Below, one piece after another: positions 9,836 to 21,550 of a stretch of DNA of 64,000 nt (position 1 is its first letter; each line of letters starts with the position of its first letter). A model generated the notes under the pieces. It was not told the origin of the DNA. It worked only from the letters and a program-made list of their open reading frames with translations, and searched no databases. The stretch covers positions 24,681,866-24,745,865 of the forward strand of contig OX387185.1 of NCBI GenBank assembly GCA_947561395.2, given 5' to 3'. The DNA is from Buxus sempervirens (lineage: Eukaryota; Streptophyta; Magnoliopsida; Buxales; Buxaceae). The position numbers were made by a program, and so were the translations under genes.

Positions 9836-12231
9836 TTAAATGTTAGAGTGAGCGGTTCACCTCAGTTGGGGTTAGTGGACTATGGTTCACCCTGGCTGGG
9901 GGTAGTGAACTATCATCCCACGTACAAGCTTGGAATTCTGAGAGGTCAAGTATAATGAACAAATGATATATGCTTGTTATGAATAGCTGACCTGTACACA
10001 TACGCACATGCATGCACTTGTTAAATGACACTATGTTGCCGTTGTTTCCGCAATTTTTCAATTAGCCACATGTCATGGTTTTATCGAGAGATATTTGCAT
10101 AAACTGTGTTTTCACCGAATCATTCATGTGTTTCTTACTGAAACATTCGTCTCACAGTTGCTTCTTATCTTGTTTTTCAGATCCATAGTCGTCCGATGTG
10201 AAGGACCGGGCTGGGGAATAGAGGCGAAGAGAAAGCCTTTGGGTGTTGAGAGGCAAATGTCTATAGGCCTTAGGTTTATTTCTTATTTGTACATGTATAG
10301 TTATTTTGGATTGTACACCTTGTATTTTGAGTGGAGTGATGTAGTCACCTATCATTTTGTAATCAAACTCGTGTCTTATTACATTTCTTTTATATATAGA
10401 AAACACTTTTGATTTGCACAACATGAATTGTCTTATCACTTGCACTTGTTAGGAAAAAGTTTTAATTCCTTCGTATTTTGTCAAGTAGAATGGTCCACTT
10501 GCCATGGTCTGGAACGGGTTGTGGCTTGGAGGGGCAGACCTGGTTCTGGGGTGTGACAACAAGCGCCTCGCCTGTGTATTTTTAGAATTAAGTTAGAAAG
10601 GTCGTTCAATTAGATCGCCTGAGCGATAGGTTGAACGACTGTTAAAAGTATTGATTTGGGGTAGGTCGCCCAAGAGGAGCGCCTGAGCGATCACCTAAGA
10701 GCCCTTTGTTTTAAAATTTTCGTTTTAAACAATACGGCCACCCAACCAGGTTGCCTGAGTGACAAGGTGGAGCGACGTCATCAGAAACTTGTTTTTGCTT
10801 ATTTTTAATAGCTATTCAATTCCAAAATAAATTTAAATGAATTTTAAATACTTGCACCTACAAATAGTGAGTGTTTACAACTATTTTCAATGACTTTGTG
10901 TATTTAAACAAATTGATGAGTGATTTAAGATGTTTGCAAAATGAGTTATCTTACTTTGAAAATAAAAGGATTTTTGGGTTATTTCACTATCAGATTTTGA
11001 AACTTTTTACTCTGCAAAAGTATAATTTAAAGTATCTTGATTTTGGAACTTTAGAAAAATCTTCACTTTAGAACTGTTTTATAAAATTATATTTGGAAAG
11101 AGTATGAGATTTTGAAAACCGTATATGCCACTAGGCACTTTTATTAAACCTTGTTCGTTTGAGGTAATTGATATTGTTGGTGTCTGGTGGGCATAGCTGT
11201 ATATGGATCCATAGGGTTAAGCTTGAGAGTGGAGAGGTTTTTCTTCGTTTGGGTACTCCTAATTTGCGCTCGCGCTTCCTTTGCAAGTTAGTTTGCAATG
11301 GGGGGTCTGCATGTCTGTAGGGTCATTTCGAGCCTCGCTGGTGAGTCCTGTATATGCAGATAAGCGACCATCTCCCTGTATTGATTTAGGTGCTGCATGC
11401 TGGTGGTACGTGCCGAACTTCGTAAGTTTCATGTGCAATAAGTCGATGATTGCGCTTTTTGTTTCAGTGATATACAGGTTTAAGGGTCTTAGTAGCTTTG
11501 CTAATAAGCCGCATGGTAGCATAGTGAATAAAGAGTTTCTTTTCAAAGACCTACTTGTCTTCATGAGTCCTACAATGTTGTATGATGGATTGTGATGGAT
11601 TAGTTGTAATCTTGATTATTACACTATTGTGTTGGAAATTTATGTTGATGGAAAAGATTATACTTGTGAATTGTTTTGATTTGAGAACTCTTTAATCTGT
11701 TGATATTGTATCGTATCTTGTTTATCACGTATATTTTTTCCGAGCATAAAAGTAACTATCTTCTATATATATAAACTGTTTATTCATGCATGTTGTTACC
11801 TACTGAGATATTCGTATCTCATTCCTATTTGTTTTGTTTTGTTTTCAGCTGATACGCGTCAGAGAGACGTGGGGTTTGCTGATTTCCTTCCAGAGGACTA
11901 CTATTATCCAGAGTAGTTAGGTTTTTATATTGTTTTGTTATTTTAGACATTGGTTAGTTATTTGTTAATTTAAGAATTGATGTTTATGAGAATAAGAGTG
12001 ATAGAACCTGTTTTACCAGACTTGAGTTATATTTTGATGAGAAGGTTTGGATGACTTTAATCCACGATTATTATTATTATTGGTTTTATTGATGATAAGA
12101 CTTCTGCACTCTGATTTTAATTGTTTAATGAATGATATTATTGGTCTGGTAATTTGATGTTTTGGGCCTGTAGCACTTCGGATTCATGTTGAGTGTTGGT
12201 TTTTGCATTGACCCAGGTTCGGGGCATTACA

Positions 12232-13567
12232 CTGTAGCCCCACTTAGACATCAGAGGTCACATCCATATCGAGGAGGTCGTAGAGGCTCGAGGCAGCCGG
12301 TCAAGCCTATAGGTAGGGGTAGACCACAGCAGACAGAGCAGAGGTCACAGCTTGCACCACTACAACCACAGCCTCTACAAGCCAGAGTCTTTGCCGTTGC
12401 GCCACCTATTCAACCAAGGCCAGATGTACCAGCAGTTGTGGGAGGTACTATATATATTTCCGGTCATTCTGCCATGAGTTTATTTGATTTGGGAGCTACC
12501 CATTCTTTCATTACACTGGATTGTGCATGCCATATTGGGTTACTCCCTTCTTATTTACAGTCTGTTTTGTCTATCTATACACCTTTGGGCGAGACTAGTG
12601 ATGTGGAAACAATTTATAAGGATTGTATGATTAGATTAGGCAAGATGAAGTTGTCTAAAGATTTAATTAGTCTGAATTTTAGTGGATATGATGTGATCTT
12701 ACGCATGGACTGGTTGTCAAGACACCATGTGATTATTGACTACCATAATAAGTCAATCACCGTCAGTAAACTAAATAACCCAATCCATTGCTTCATGAGT
12801 CAAGGGTTGAATACCCACATCAATTTAGTTGCTTCAATTGAAGTAGAGCCAATGAAGGGCAAGGAGTTGAGTATTGAGGAAGTACTGGTTGTCTGTGAGT
12901 TCACGGATGTATTCTTGGATGATTTACCTGGGTTGCCACCCCAGAGGGAGCTTGAATTCAAGATTTAACTTGTACCTAGCACACATCCTAAACAACCTTA
13001 TAGAATGTCCTGACCAGAATATGATGAGTTGAAGGTGCAGATAGATGATTTGTTGGCTAATGGGTTTATTAGACACAGTGCATCACCTTGGCGTGCAGCG
13101 GGTTTATTTGTGTAAAAGAAGGATGGTACTATAAGATTATGTATAGATTACAAACAGTTAAACTAAGTAACTGTCAAGAACAAGTACCCATTGCCAAGAA
13201 TAGATGATCTTTTTGATCAGTTGAAGGGAGCCTCCTCGTTTTTTAAGATAGGCCTGAGATTAGGCTATCACCAGTTGAGAGTAGCTCCAGATGATATGGA
13301 GAAGACGGCATTTCGTATGAGGTACGGCCACTGAGTTTTTGGTGATGCCATTTGGGTTGGCAAACACCTCGACAGTCTTTATGGACTTGATGAACCGGAT
13401 ATTCCACGAGTATTTGGATCACTTTGTGGTTGTCTTTATAGACGATATTTTAGTCTATTCAAGGACAAGGGAAGAGCGTGAAGGTCATCTTAAGGTGGTA
13501 TTGCATGCCTTACACAGCCACCAGTTGTATGCCAAGTTCAGTAAGTGCCAATTCTGGTTGAAGCAGA
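12232..13567 (+). pseudogene. Gypsy element P: protease and reverse transcriptase, broken
   Basis: This continues the P polyprotein after A2. A basic spacer (YRGGRRGSRQPVKPIGRGRP) leads into a retropepsin-like domain around 12465-12780. The active site reads FDLGATHSFI, where family members have DSG/DTG, so the Ser/Thr is lost. VILRMDWL follows the usual ILGMDWL pattern. Then come FTDVFLDDLPGLPPQRELEF, a stop at 12966-12968, and RT blocks [53 protein letters not shown] and [11 protein letters not shown]. Further stops lie near 13012, 13114, 13162 and 13332, with a frameshift near 13333. It is cut at 13567 by LTR B2. Connection, RNase H and integrase are absent from the window. Confidence 0.9.
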
Positions 13568-14229
13568 TGTGAGACCCCAGATTCTTAGATTGATTGCTTA
13601 AATGTGTAAGCAAGAGATAATTGGCAAACTCTAAATCATGTATTTTATTGTGAAGGTGAAGTGGGAGAAGCCCAAGCTTGAACCTTGGAAGCCACTCAAG
13701 TGGCTAAGTCAATGATCTGTTGAATGTGTGAAGGTAAGAAATTTCCTTTATTTAACGGAATCTCCGAGTTAATGAATATGTTTTAATTGTTTGAGAAATG
13801 ATGGCTTAGTTGTAATTGTTATGTGCAGTAGAAGGAGAGTGGCATGATGGGTAATTATGTGTGTTTCATGAGAGAAGGGCAAACTTGACATTGTGTGTGT
13901 GTGAGTGAGATTGTGAGGAATTAGAGAAGGGGTTTTGCTCCATACGTATGAACCTAAGGCAAACCCCCATTCTCTTCTCTTCTTCTCTATTCTCCTCTCA
14001 TTCTCCTCCCACTCTTCTCTTCCACACACTCTCTTCTTCTCCCCATTCTCTTCTAATTTGTTGGGCGAGGTTGAGAGAGAGCTCTTGCTAAAGAAGAAAG
14101 AGAACTCAAAGACTTGGTGTAGAATTTCGTTTGGGTGGAACTTGAAGTATTTGTGAAGAAATCTACAAGGAAGCTCAAGAAGCAATGTTTGTGGCTTGCT
14201 TTAGGAGCTAGGAGTCGTGCTTGTTTGCT

Positions 14230-14250
14230 TGCTACAGGTAAACAACACCC
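14230..14250 (+). promoter_or_regulatory. 5' splice-site consensus in LTR B2
   Basis: GCTACAG|GTAAACAACACCC, boundary at 14237/14238, at the same place relative to the LTR start as in B1 and preceded by a C/T-rich leader (13970-14060). Confidence 0.5.
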
Positions 14251-15074
14251 TTCCAACCCAAAACTCTTCTAGTTTTCTTGTTTTGAAAGAAATGTGAGAT
14301 TTGGGGGTTTTTGTATATTCTTGTTTTCTTTATAAATAAGAGATGTATATGTTAGAGGTTAGATGAGTACTAGGTTATAGCTTATCCTAGAGTGATTTAA
14401 GAGACAAAAACCATAGAAAATGAGTGAAATTGGAGAAAACCCTAAAAATCACGCGTTTGGGGATTTTCGCGACCTGGAAATCGCCAGGGCGCTTGACATA
14501 GTGCTCGAGCGCTATGTCAAGCGCCCATTTTAATTTCTAATTCAAGGCAAGGCCACTCGAGTGCGATCACGAGCGCCCTGCCTGTGTTTTTTTAAAAACT
14601 CAGAACCTGAGAGTTGACATTTTTAGCTAAGCCGGGCGCCCAACCCAGTGCTCAAGCACGATTGCAGGAGCCCTGGGAAGTTTTGAGTATTTTGGGAATT
14701 GTAAGTGTTTCAAACTACGGATTGTTTTTATCTGAATCCAACCCATGTACAAATAGGATTTAGGTGTCTAGAAAGTGTTCCCACTGGAATTACCTCAAAA
14801 TTCCAATTAATCAAGAGTTTGGGTACGTTCTACTGAAATAGGTTTCATAGAGAGTTTATGTTCCAAATTTTTATAGGAATGGGATAATTTAATTCTACCA
14901 CTTGGAGCACCTTCCCAATGATCCTTGGAAGTAGAAAATCAAAGCCAAAGCCAAGTTGTACATGTTTCTAATGAGTTGGGGCCTATGTTGCTCAAGTAAT
15001 ATGTGAAAAATGCATGATGTATCACCATGAGCATAACTTGTTGCTATTGTTTGTTCTATAGCATGTGATATATT

Positions 15075-15490
15075 GTGAAGGGCATTGGCCCGTATTTGAT
15101 GTATGTATGGAGGGCAGTGGCCCAATTCCATGAGATAATGAAAAAGGGCTTCGCCCACGTTGATACGGGTAAGGCTATGAGCTACCCTTGAGATTGTACA
15201 TGCGTGATTGGCATGAATTGTTATATGAAATGAACTAAGGAATAATTGCATAATGAACAACCTTAAGTTATAGATTCATAAACCTTAAGTATGTGTGTTT
15301 GTATATAATGCCATGACCAAGTTACTATTGTTCTACTGTATCATCTTGTATCATCCCAACACCAAGGAACATCGGTGCCCAATGCCCATAGCTACAGGGA
15401 ATCGGCATGGATGCCCTACGTTAAGGGGAATCGGCGTATGGATGCCTAACGTCAAGGGGAATTGGCGTTGGATGCCTAACCCACCATGAG
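15075..15490. repeat. Short-motif repeats in LTR B2
   Basis: Two small systems occur. Three GGGC...GGCC-type motifs lie at about 15079-15155. At 15396-15482 are three roughly 30-bp units of the type ggggaatcggcgtatggatg followed by cctaacgtcaa. The second system is absent from B1, where the 98-bp array occupies the equivalent region. Confidence 0.75.
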
Positions 15491-16499
15491 GAATCGGTGG
15501 ATTTAGATGGGGTCATGTGCAATATGTATTAAACCACCTAGATAATAACTTCATGTGAATTGATGTGTGATATCTCTTTTGTTTTACTTGTACACGTAAG
15601 CACCGAACTACACCACCTATATTATATTGAATTGACGAAGGTTTAACTATTATTTCAACTACCCGCATGTCATGATTTATTCCGAATGATATGGCATGAA
15701 CTGTGTTTTCTTGATCATGCATGTGTTGTGATGCCCCAGACCCGGACATGTTCATTAAAGATATATGCCAGTTCCGTGACATCAGGTAAGGTCCCAGTAG
15801 CACTTCCTAAACCTGATTGACCATTAATATTAGAGTGCGCTAAATAATTTAAAACAAAATAAATTAAGCAAATGTGGGTGTAAGTGGTGACAAAATCTAA
15901 ACCTGTATATACATTTCCAATATAAAAAGTTTACAGGGACATTTCTACTAAGTTTCACACACACTTTCTCTCTCTATACACAATATATACAAAATCCAAA
16001 AAGATATACAACTACAAAAAAGAATGCTCTCTAGCCCTAGCCAGTATAAGAATAATCCTCCGGACAATATTTTGGATCACCCTGACACTCTACCCCGATA
16101 TGCGGCTCACCAGTAGAATCTGAAAACAAAACCGATAAAAACAAAACACGCATAAGACTAACGTTCCAGTAAGTAGCACAATGTATGATAAGAAACGGTT
16201 TATGCAACTTTTCGAAAATAAAATAACATGCTCGTATATGATACAATCAAACTCTGTCAAAATCAAGTTAAGAAGTAGTGCAAGTAATATCAGGAATACA
16301 AGCAGTTCATGCCATTAATATTCTGAAGTAACACAAACCTTTCACATTAGTTACTCAAACCAATGCCTCATACCACAAACCAAAAGTATACTCAATGCAA
16401 AACTACTTTCCCAACGCGCAAACCAAGTGGAATTTCCTATCCACTGCCATTCAACCAGGGCCAAGTGAGATTACACGTTCACTGCCCTCAGAATCCATA

Positions 16500-16700
16500 T
16501 TTGTAGTGGATGCAGGTTCACTACCCCCAGCTAGGGTAAACAACAGTCCACTACCCCCAACCAAGGTGAACGGCAATCCACTACCCACAAATATCCACAT
16601 CTGTGGTGGATGCAGGTTCACTACCCCCAACTAGGGTAAACAGCAGTCCACTACCCCCAACCGAGGTGAATGGCAATCCACTACCCACAGAATCAACATA
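16500..16700. repeat. 100-bp tandem array in LTR C
   Basis: Two units 100 bp apart (tgcaggttcactaccccc at 16511 and 16611), each with three ctaccc-type blocks (gtccactacccccaacc, gcaatccactaccc). These are reverse-complement relatives of the 98-bp units of B1. Confidence 0.88.
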
Positions 16701-17356
16701 CCATAGGCCATCGGCCCTTTCCAAAGTAACAGGAAGCCTCAGCTTCACTCTCAAATCACACATAGCACCATATTTTACAAACCAGTAGATTCACTTTAAA
16801 AGACATCATATCTTTACAATACGAAAATCAAACCAATCTAAGTACAAATGTTACCACAAATCCAATTATATCAAACTCCAAGGTAAACCAAGTGGAAGAA
16901 GTTTCTAAACCCCTAAAATTGTTCATACATGGGTTAAAAGCAATAAAAACACATCCCACGATGAAAATCTACTCAAAACAGTCAAAATAAGCATTTTCTA
17001 TGGTGGGCGCCTAGGTGCTCTCGCTGGGTGCTCACCTAATTTTTGTCTCTGCAATGGGCGCCTACAGGTCGCCTAGGTGATCCCCTGGGTGCCCCCTTTA
17101 ATTTCTGCACGAACGGAAATGAACGTTTCCGAAACTCGTTTTTCCTCAAATCCAACTGCCAAACTTGTTTTATTTCCTCCCAAATACATCAACAAACATC
17201 CTAGAACATTCTAGGATCAAAACCAAACATGATTTATACCCTAAACATGCTTCAACTCAAATCAATAGACCAAAAACTCCAAAAATCGCAGGAAACCAAC
17301 GAACAGGTATTTCACGTTTAAACTGCGAGTTTTTTGCAAACAATAAGTAGGAAAGG

Positions 17357-17510
17357 TGCTACTTACCTGGAAACATGCAAACCCACACTAAAAACCTCCT
17401 CTTTCTTCTTCTCCTTCTTCCTCTTGCGTTTTCTCCCTAACCCTCGACGAACAGAAATCATAACCCTCAGGTTCTTCCATCAAATAACATATATATATAT
17501 AAATTTAATT
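17357..17510 (-). promoter_or_regulatory. LTR C TATA-rich stretch and splice donor
   Basis: On the minus strand an alternating TATATATATA tract (17487-17502) lies about 125 bp upstream of TTTCCAG|GTAAGTAGCACC (boundary 17366/17367). This is the best match to the plant donor consensus among the Gypsy LTRs. A C/T-rich leader lies between them. Confidence 0.55.
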
Positions 17511-17836
17511 AAACCAATTAACCCTAAACCGGTTTTGCTTGAATTGAACCAAACCCAACTAAACCAACTAAAATAAATTACACCTAACCAACTAAACCGA
17601 ACCCAACTAAAATAATTCAATTGAATCAATTACACCTAACCAACTAAACTGAACTCAAATCACTTAAACCAATTTTACCTGAAAGGAACCGATCCACTCG
17701 AATCAACCCCAAATCAACTAAACCCTATCCGAACCAAAGCATTTATTTCTTTTAAAATTTTGCTTTAATCCTTTATTTACCCTTAATTAAAATATTTACT
17801 CTTAATTACAATTTCTTAAAAATCCAGGGTCTTACA

Positions 17837-19954
17837 CAGGTGGTCACATATCTCATCTGCAGATGGTAAACAAATCTCACAATCCAAATCTCATATATTA
17901 AACAATTTGTTCATGATCAATCGATAATCCAAAACCTTTTGCCAATACTCATTATATTTATGGTGTGAAGTTTCTTCTAAAGTTCTAAAATCAAGATACT
18001 TTAAATTATACTTTTGCTGAGTAATAATTTTTCAAATCCAATCAAATCAGATAGTGAAATAACCCAAAATCCTTTTATTTCAAAGTAAAACAACTCTTTT
18101 TGTAAATATCCTAAATCACTCATCAATTTGTTTAAATACATAAATTCATTAAAAACAGTTGTAAACACTCACTATTTATAGGTTTAGGTATTTAAAATTC
18201 CTTTAAAATTATTTTGGAATTGAATAGCAGTTAAAAATAGGCAAAATAAGGATACTGATGATGGTCGCTCAACCCTATCACCAAAGCGACCTGGTTGGGT
18301 GGCCGTTCTTTTTAAAACCAAAATTTACGAACAATGGGCGCTCAGGTGGTCGCCTAGGCAATCCCCCTGGGCGACCTACCCAGAAATAAAATTTTAACGG
18401 TCACTCACCCCATCACTCAGGCGATCTGGTTGGGCGACCTTTCTAACTAAATTCTGAAAATACACAAGCGAGGTGCTCGTGCCAAGCGTTCGACAAACAG
18501 TGGCTAATCCGAATTCCAAAAACCAATTTTTATGCATCAAAACAATGATCTACGTATTTAAACCAACTCTAATAACTTCCAAACATACAGATCATACTTC
18601 TAAATCATGTAGAAACATATATATAATACTTTCAGATTATCAAGAATGATCAAACGTGCGAAAAACAACTATTCAGCTAAACAGGGTGTGCTACCTATGA
18701 AATCTACTGTATAAAATACATGGTTTGGTATCTCAAATCATGATATATTAATTCTAAATCAAACTCAAATGATTAAACCTAAAATCATGCAACGATAAAA
18801 CAAAACGGGGTGTTACTACTTGCCTCAAAAAGGTGAAATATCTTCTTTTCCAATAACCTCAAGGTGTAGTCGATTTTCTGAAATTTTTGCACAGCTCTAG
18901 GGATCTCCAAATCAAATCTCCGCCGTTAAAATTGAAGAACCACCAGCCTAGAATAAAACCTCCAAATTTGAGGTCGATCCAACGGCTGGATCTCTGTAGA
19001 TCGTTGTTCGAAGTTTGCTGGTCGGACTTCTCTGCAACTGCTCTTTTCTCTAAATTCCCCAAATGTAAGAGCCCTCCTTTCTCCTCCTTTCCCTCTACAT
19101 GATTTAATTAAAAAAAACCCTAATTCCTCCTTAAAGCCTCCCTTTTATAGGCTCACCCAAAATAGAAGTCTTAATAGGTTTAGGAAACTTTCTAACTAAC
19201 CCCACTAGGATTCCTAATTTCACTTAGAAAGCTTTCCTAATCTTTTACAACTCCTCCTTCTAATTCTTTCCTCTTAATTCTAAATAAGAGAAACTTCTAT
19301 TTTTCTTAATTTTCGTGCTAATTATTCTCATATTTTTAAATATTACAAAAACTCCCCAAAACTTCTCTTTTCCTTCAACTTAAGGCTCCTAATTAACTAT
19401 AATCACCAATATGCCCTTTCCTCACTTATTAAGCTATAAATTTCACTATTTATACTTAAATCAACCCAACTTAAGTCTAACTTAATTTCTTAAACCTAAT
19501 AATTATTTAATTAGTCTATTTAATTATTTAACTAACGAGGAATTGACCAAAATACCCTTCTCTTGATAATTTCATATCTACCCATTGGATTTCTTCTAAA
19601 ATTTCCAAATTTATTATCTATAGTATTCTTGACTATAATACACACTTGGATTAATACCTACCTTTCCCAAACTTCATATTTAATTTACTTTCCCAATTAT
19701 TCTAAATTAATTCCTCCTATTACTATTAATTAAAGTCAAATCTATAATTAATCTTCCAATTAATTTAAATTACTATTCCAATTCCCAATAACTAATAATT
19801 ATTATCATTTATTTAATTACTAATATATACATACTTGGAACATAATGCTAATCCTCCAATACTTGGGTTAATTCATTTCAGGTTTATTTAACTTATTATC
19901 CAATAATTAGATTTATTTATTATATTACTATATTAAAAAATTCAGGGTTTTACA
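17837..19954 (-). mobile_element. LTR A3, truncated on its left side
   Basis: It opens in the middle of an A-type repeat (caggtggtcacatatctcat) and runs to an intact edge, ATTCAGGGTTTTACA at 19954. Beyond the edge the RNase H domain of element M resumes at its TDAS motif, so A3 inserted into M. The TGTAAC-type edge and matching TSD (expected cgaag) are missing, lost at the C junction. Confidence 0.85.
18814..19150 (-). promoter_or_regulatory. LTR A3 TATA box and GC-type splice donor
   Basis: The minus strand has CCTATAAAAGGG at 19139-19150 and, about 320 bp downstream, TTTTGAG|GCAAGTAGTAACACC (boundary 18823/18824). The donor has GC instead of GT but otherwise keeps AG|GCAAGT, the form tolerated by GC-AG introns. 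LTR E has the same change. Confidence 0.5.
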
Positions 19955-20346
19955 CGAAGCATCCGTACACACTGTATAATTTTTGCCACTCATAGGTAGC
20001 ATCAATACAAGTACTGAAATCAATCTAGCTTTCAACTCTTGGAATGCCGCTTCACACTCATGGGACCATACAAATTTCTCATTCTTTCTTGTGAGTTTGG
20101 TCAATGGTACTACAATCTTAGCAATTCCTTCTATAAACTTCCAGTAATATCTAGCCAAACCCAAGAAACTTCTTACCTCTACCACTTTTCTAGGCGATTC
20201 CTAAGAACTTTACTTCTTCCTTCCAAAACTGGCACTTCTCATACTTGGCATACAATACAATACATGCTACTTCAACATCTGCAAAACTAACCCCAAATGC
20301 TACTCATGTTCTTCTCATGTCCTTGAATAGATCAAGATGTCGTCTA
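19955..20346 (-). pseudogene. Gypsy element M: end of RT and RNase H, broken
   Basis: On the minus strand it begins VDDILIYS-like at the D1a target site (revcomp of 20335-20351). A decayed RT thumb follows, then VRSFLGLARYYWKFIEG, PLTKLTRKNEKFVW, AAFQELKARLI and YTVCTDAS, the start of RNase H, where LTR A3 cuts it. The catalytic YVDD-type motif is split by D1a: FVIVF at 26683-26697 and VDD here. Integrase and 3' LTR of M are absent, probably lost in the deletion marked by LTR C. Confidence 0.88.
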
Positions 20347-20469
20347 CAAAGTGTCAACACCTCATTTTTGCACCCTCAAAAATGCGGAAACTGAAAACCC
20401 TAATTGAAAAGTCAAACCTAAGGGGTCAAAAAGTTGACTTTTTGATCGGGTGCAAATTGACCACCAAAC

Positions 20470-20850
20470 TTCTTACCAATGGATAGAGATTCCGATACGG
20501 TTCTAACGACACCAAGTTTGCCTAAATCAAAGTCCAGATAAAGAAGTTATGAACTGGTCAAAACTGAGGAAAGTAGAAATCGACTTTTTGCTAAACCCCA
20601 GATCAGCTATCCGATCTGGTCCCAGCAGAAAGAGCATCTCGACACGATTCCAACGCAACCAATTTGCTGGAATCGGGGTCCTGGATAGAGAGATATGAGC
20701 AAAACTGGCTCCGGGGTAGCAGTTTTGCGCTTCTGTTAAAAACATGATTTTGCTGCCAAACTCTAGCTCAGTGGATAGAGAATCTCGACCTGATTCCAAC
20801 GCCACTGAGTTTGCTAAAATCAGATACCAAATGAAAAAGATATGAGCAGT
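20470..20850. repeat. Degenerate 147-bp-type subrepeats in D1a
   Basis: About three diverged copies of the D-family U3 unit: atctcgacacgattccaacg, and ggatagagaatctcgacctg followed by a gagtttgc-type block. Spacing is about 140-155 bp. They lie upstream of the TATA box, as in D1b and D3. Confidence 0.7.
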
Positions 20851-21227
20851 CAAAGTTTCGGAAAATCTGCACACGTGGCAAATACTGAAGAAAGAGCAAT
20901 AAAGTAAAAAGTTTTGAATTAAAAAAATAATATTTTTATTAAAAATCTAATTAAAGTATTTAGTTTAAATATAAAAGAAAATAAAAAAAGATAAGGGACG
21001 CATTTGCGTCAAAACCAAAAAAAATCTCTTATTAAAATAATATAAGATCAAAGAATAAATAATTTAAATAAATGAAAAAGAAAAGAAATAAGAAATTAAT
21101 AAAAAAATTTGAATTTTGCATATGGGGAATAGGTGTCCCATGAGTTGGCGGATGAGCATAGAGACGATCATCACTTTTTTTAAAGAAAGAGGCACAATTT
21201 CAAAGTATTTATGTTCTAGTCATGTAA

Positions 21228-21550
21228 TATAAAATGGGCATTAACTCTCCACTCTCTCCATTCGGGATGACCCATTTTCTTCCACCTTTTCTTTCAAGTT
21301 TTTCTCCTCCCTCACCTCCACCTTGTCCATCCGAAACCAGTAAATTTCAAGCACTCCTTCCACCTTCAAATCCCCGTAAAATATCCATTCTACCTTTCAA
21401 GACATCCTTCCTTTCACTCTCCTTCTCCTAATCTCTTGAAGACAAGAAAAATCAACTTTTGAAGTGAAGAAGAGGCTCTCAACTTGCTGTCCCCCAGCCC
21501 TTGGGGACCACAACACCTTGAAGAGGATAGTTAATAGAAGGGTGAGTTTT
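21228..21550 (+). promoter_or_regulatory. LTR D1a TATA box and splice donor
   Basis: TATAAAA lies at 21228-21234 and, about 313 bp downstream after a C/T-rich leader, GAAGG|GTGAGTTTTC (boundary 21541/21542). D2 has the closely similar AAG|GTAAGTTTTC at the equivalent place. Confidence 0.55.

Larger units (their letters stand above)
7219..10558 (+). mobile_element. Solo LTR B1 (3.3 kb) nested in A2
   Basis: It starts TGTGAAACCCCG and ends CTGGGGTGTGACA, with perfect TSD acaag at 7214-7218 and 10559-10563. No internal domain is present. It is homologous to B2 (gaagttggagaagccc block) and, reversed, to C. It carries two tandem systems: a GGGC...GGCCC motif series and a 98-bp array. Confidence 0.93.
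6522..12231 (+). mobile_element. Solo LTR A2 containing solo LTR B1
   Basis: The ends are TGTAAGACTCTGAA and GGTTCGGGGCATTACA, with TSD ctgta at 6517-6521 and 12232-12236. It splits P between gag and protease. Without B1 (7219-10558 and its TSD) the LTR is about 2.4 kb. Its 3' end reversed matches the start of A1 (ccgaacc, gaatccgaagtg, aaattaccagac). It has no coding remains and lacks the 79-bp array of A1. Confidence 0.93.
13568..15726 (+). mobile_element. LTR B2, 3'-truncated
   Basis: It starts TGTGAGACCCCAG after flank gcaga and follows B1 through gaaggtgaagtgggagaagc, the C/T-rich leader and the donor-like site. It stops at 15726, in the stretch corresponding to about 10120 in B1. The expected ...GTGTGACA end and second gcaga are missing. 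LTR C begins at the breakpoint. Confidence 0.85.
15727..17836 (-). mobile_element. LTR C (B-family, opposite orientation, non-matching flanks)
   Basis: The ends are complete in appearance: TGTGATGCCCCAGACCC on the left and AATCCAGGGTCTTACA on the right. The internal array is the reverse complement of the B1 motif. The 5-bp flanks do not match (tgtgt / caggt). The left flank is inside LTR B2 and the right flank is inside LTR A3, two unrelated hosts. The simplest reading is one hybrid LTR left by recombination between two separate C copies. Confidence 0.82.

Noticed and set aside
9590..9846. Open frames on both strands with repeating ITPKLR/SSLPPIEVNH-type peptides
   Set aside because: Repeat translation of the 98-bp array in LTR B1.
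13769..14256. 138-codon minus-strand frame and companions
   Set aside because: They cross the C/T-rich leader of LTR B2; low-complexity composition and no family signal.
13568..19954. B2-C-A3 as one composite retrotransposon with LTR pair
   Set aside because: B2 and A3 belong to different families and orientations, no internal domain lies between them, and no TSD joins their outer edges.
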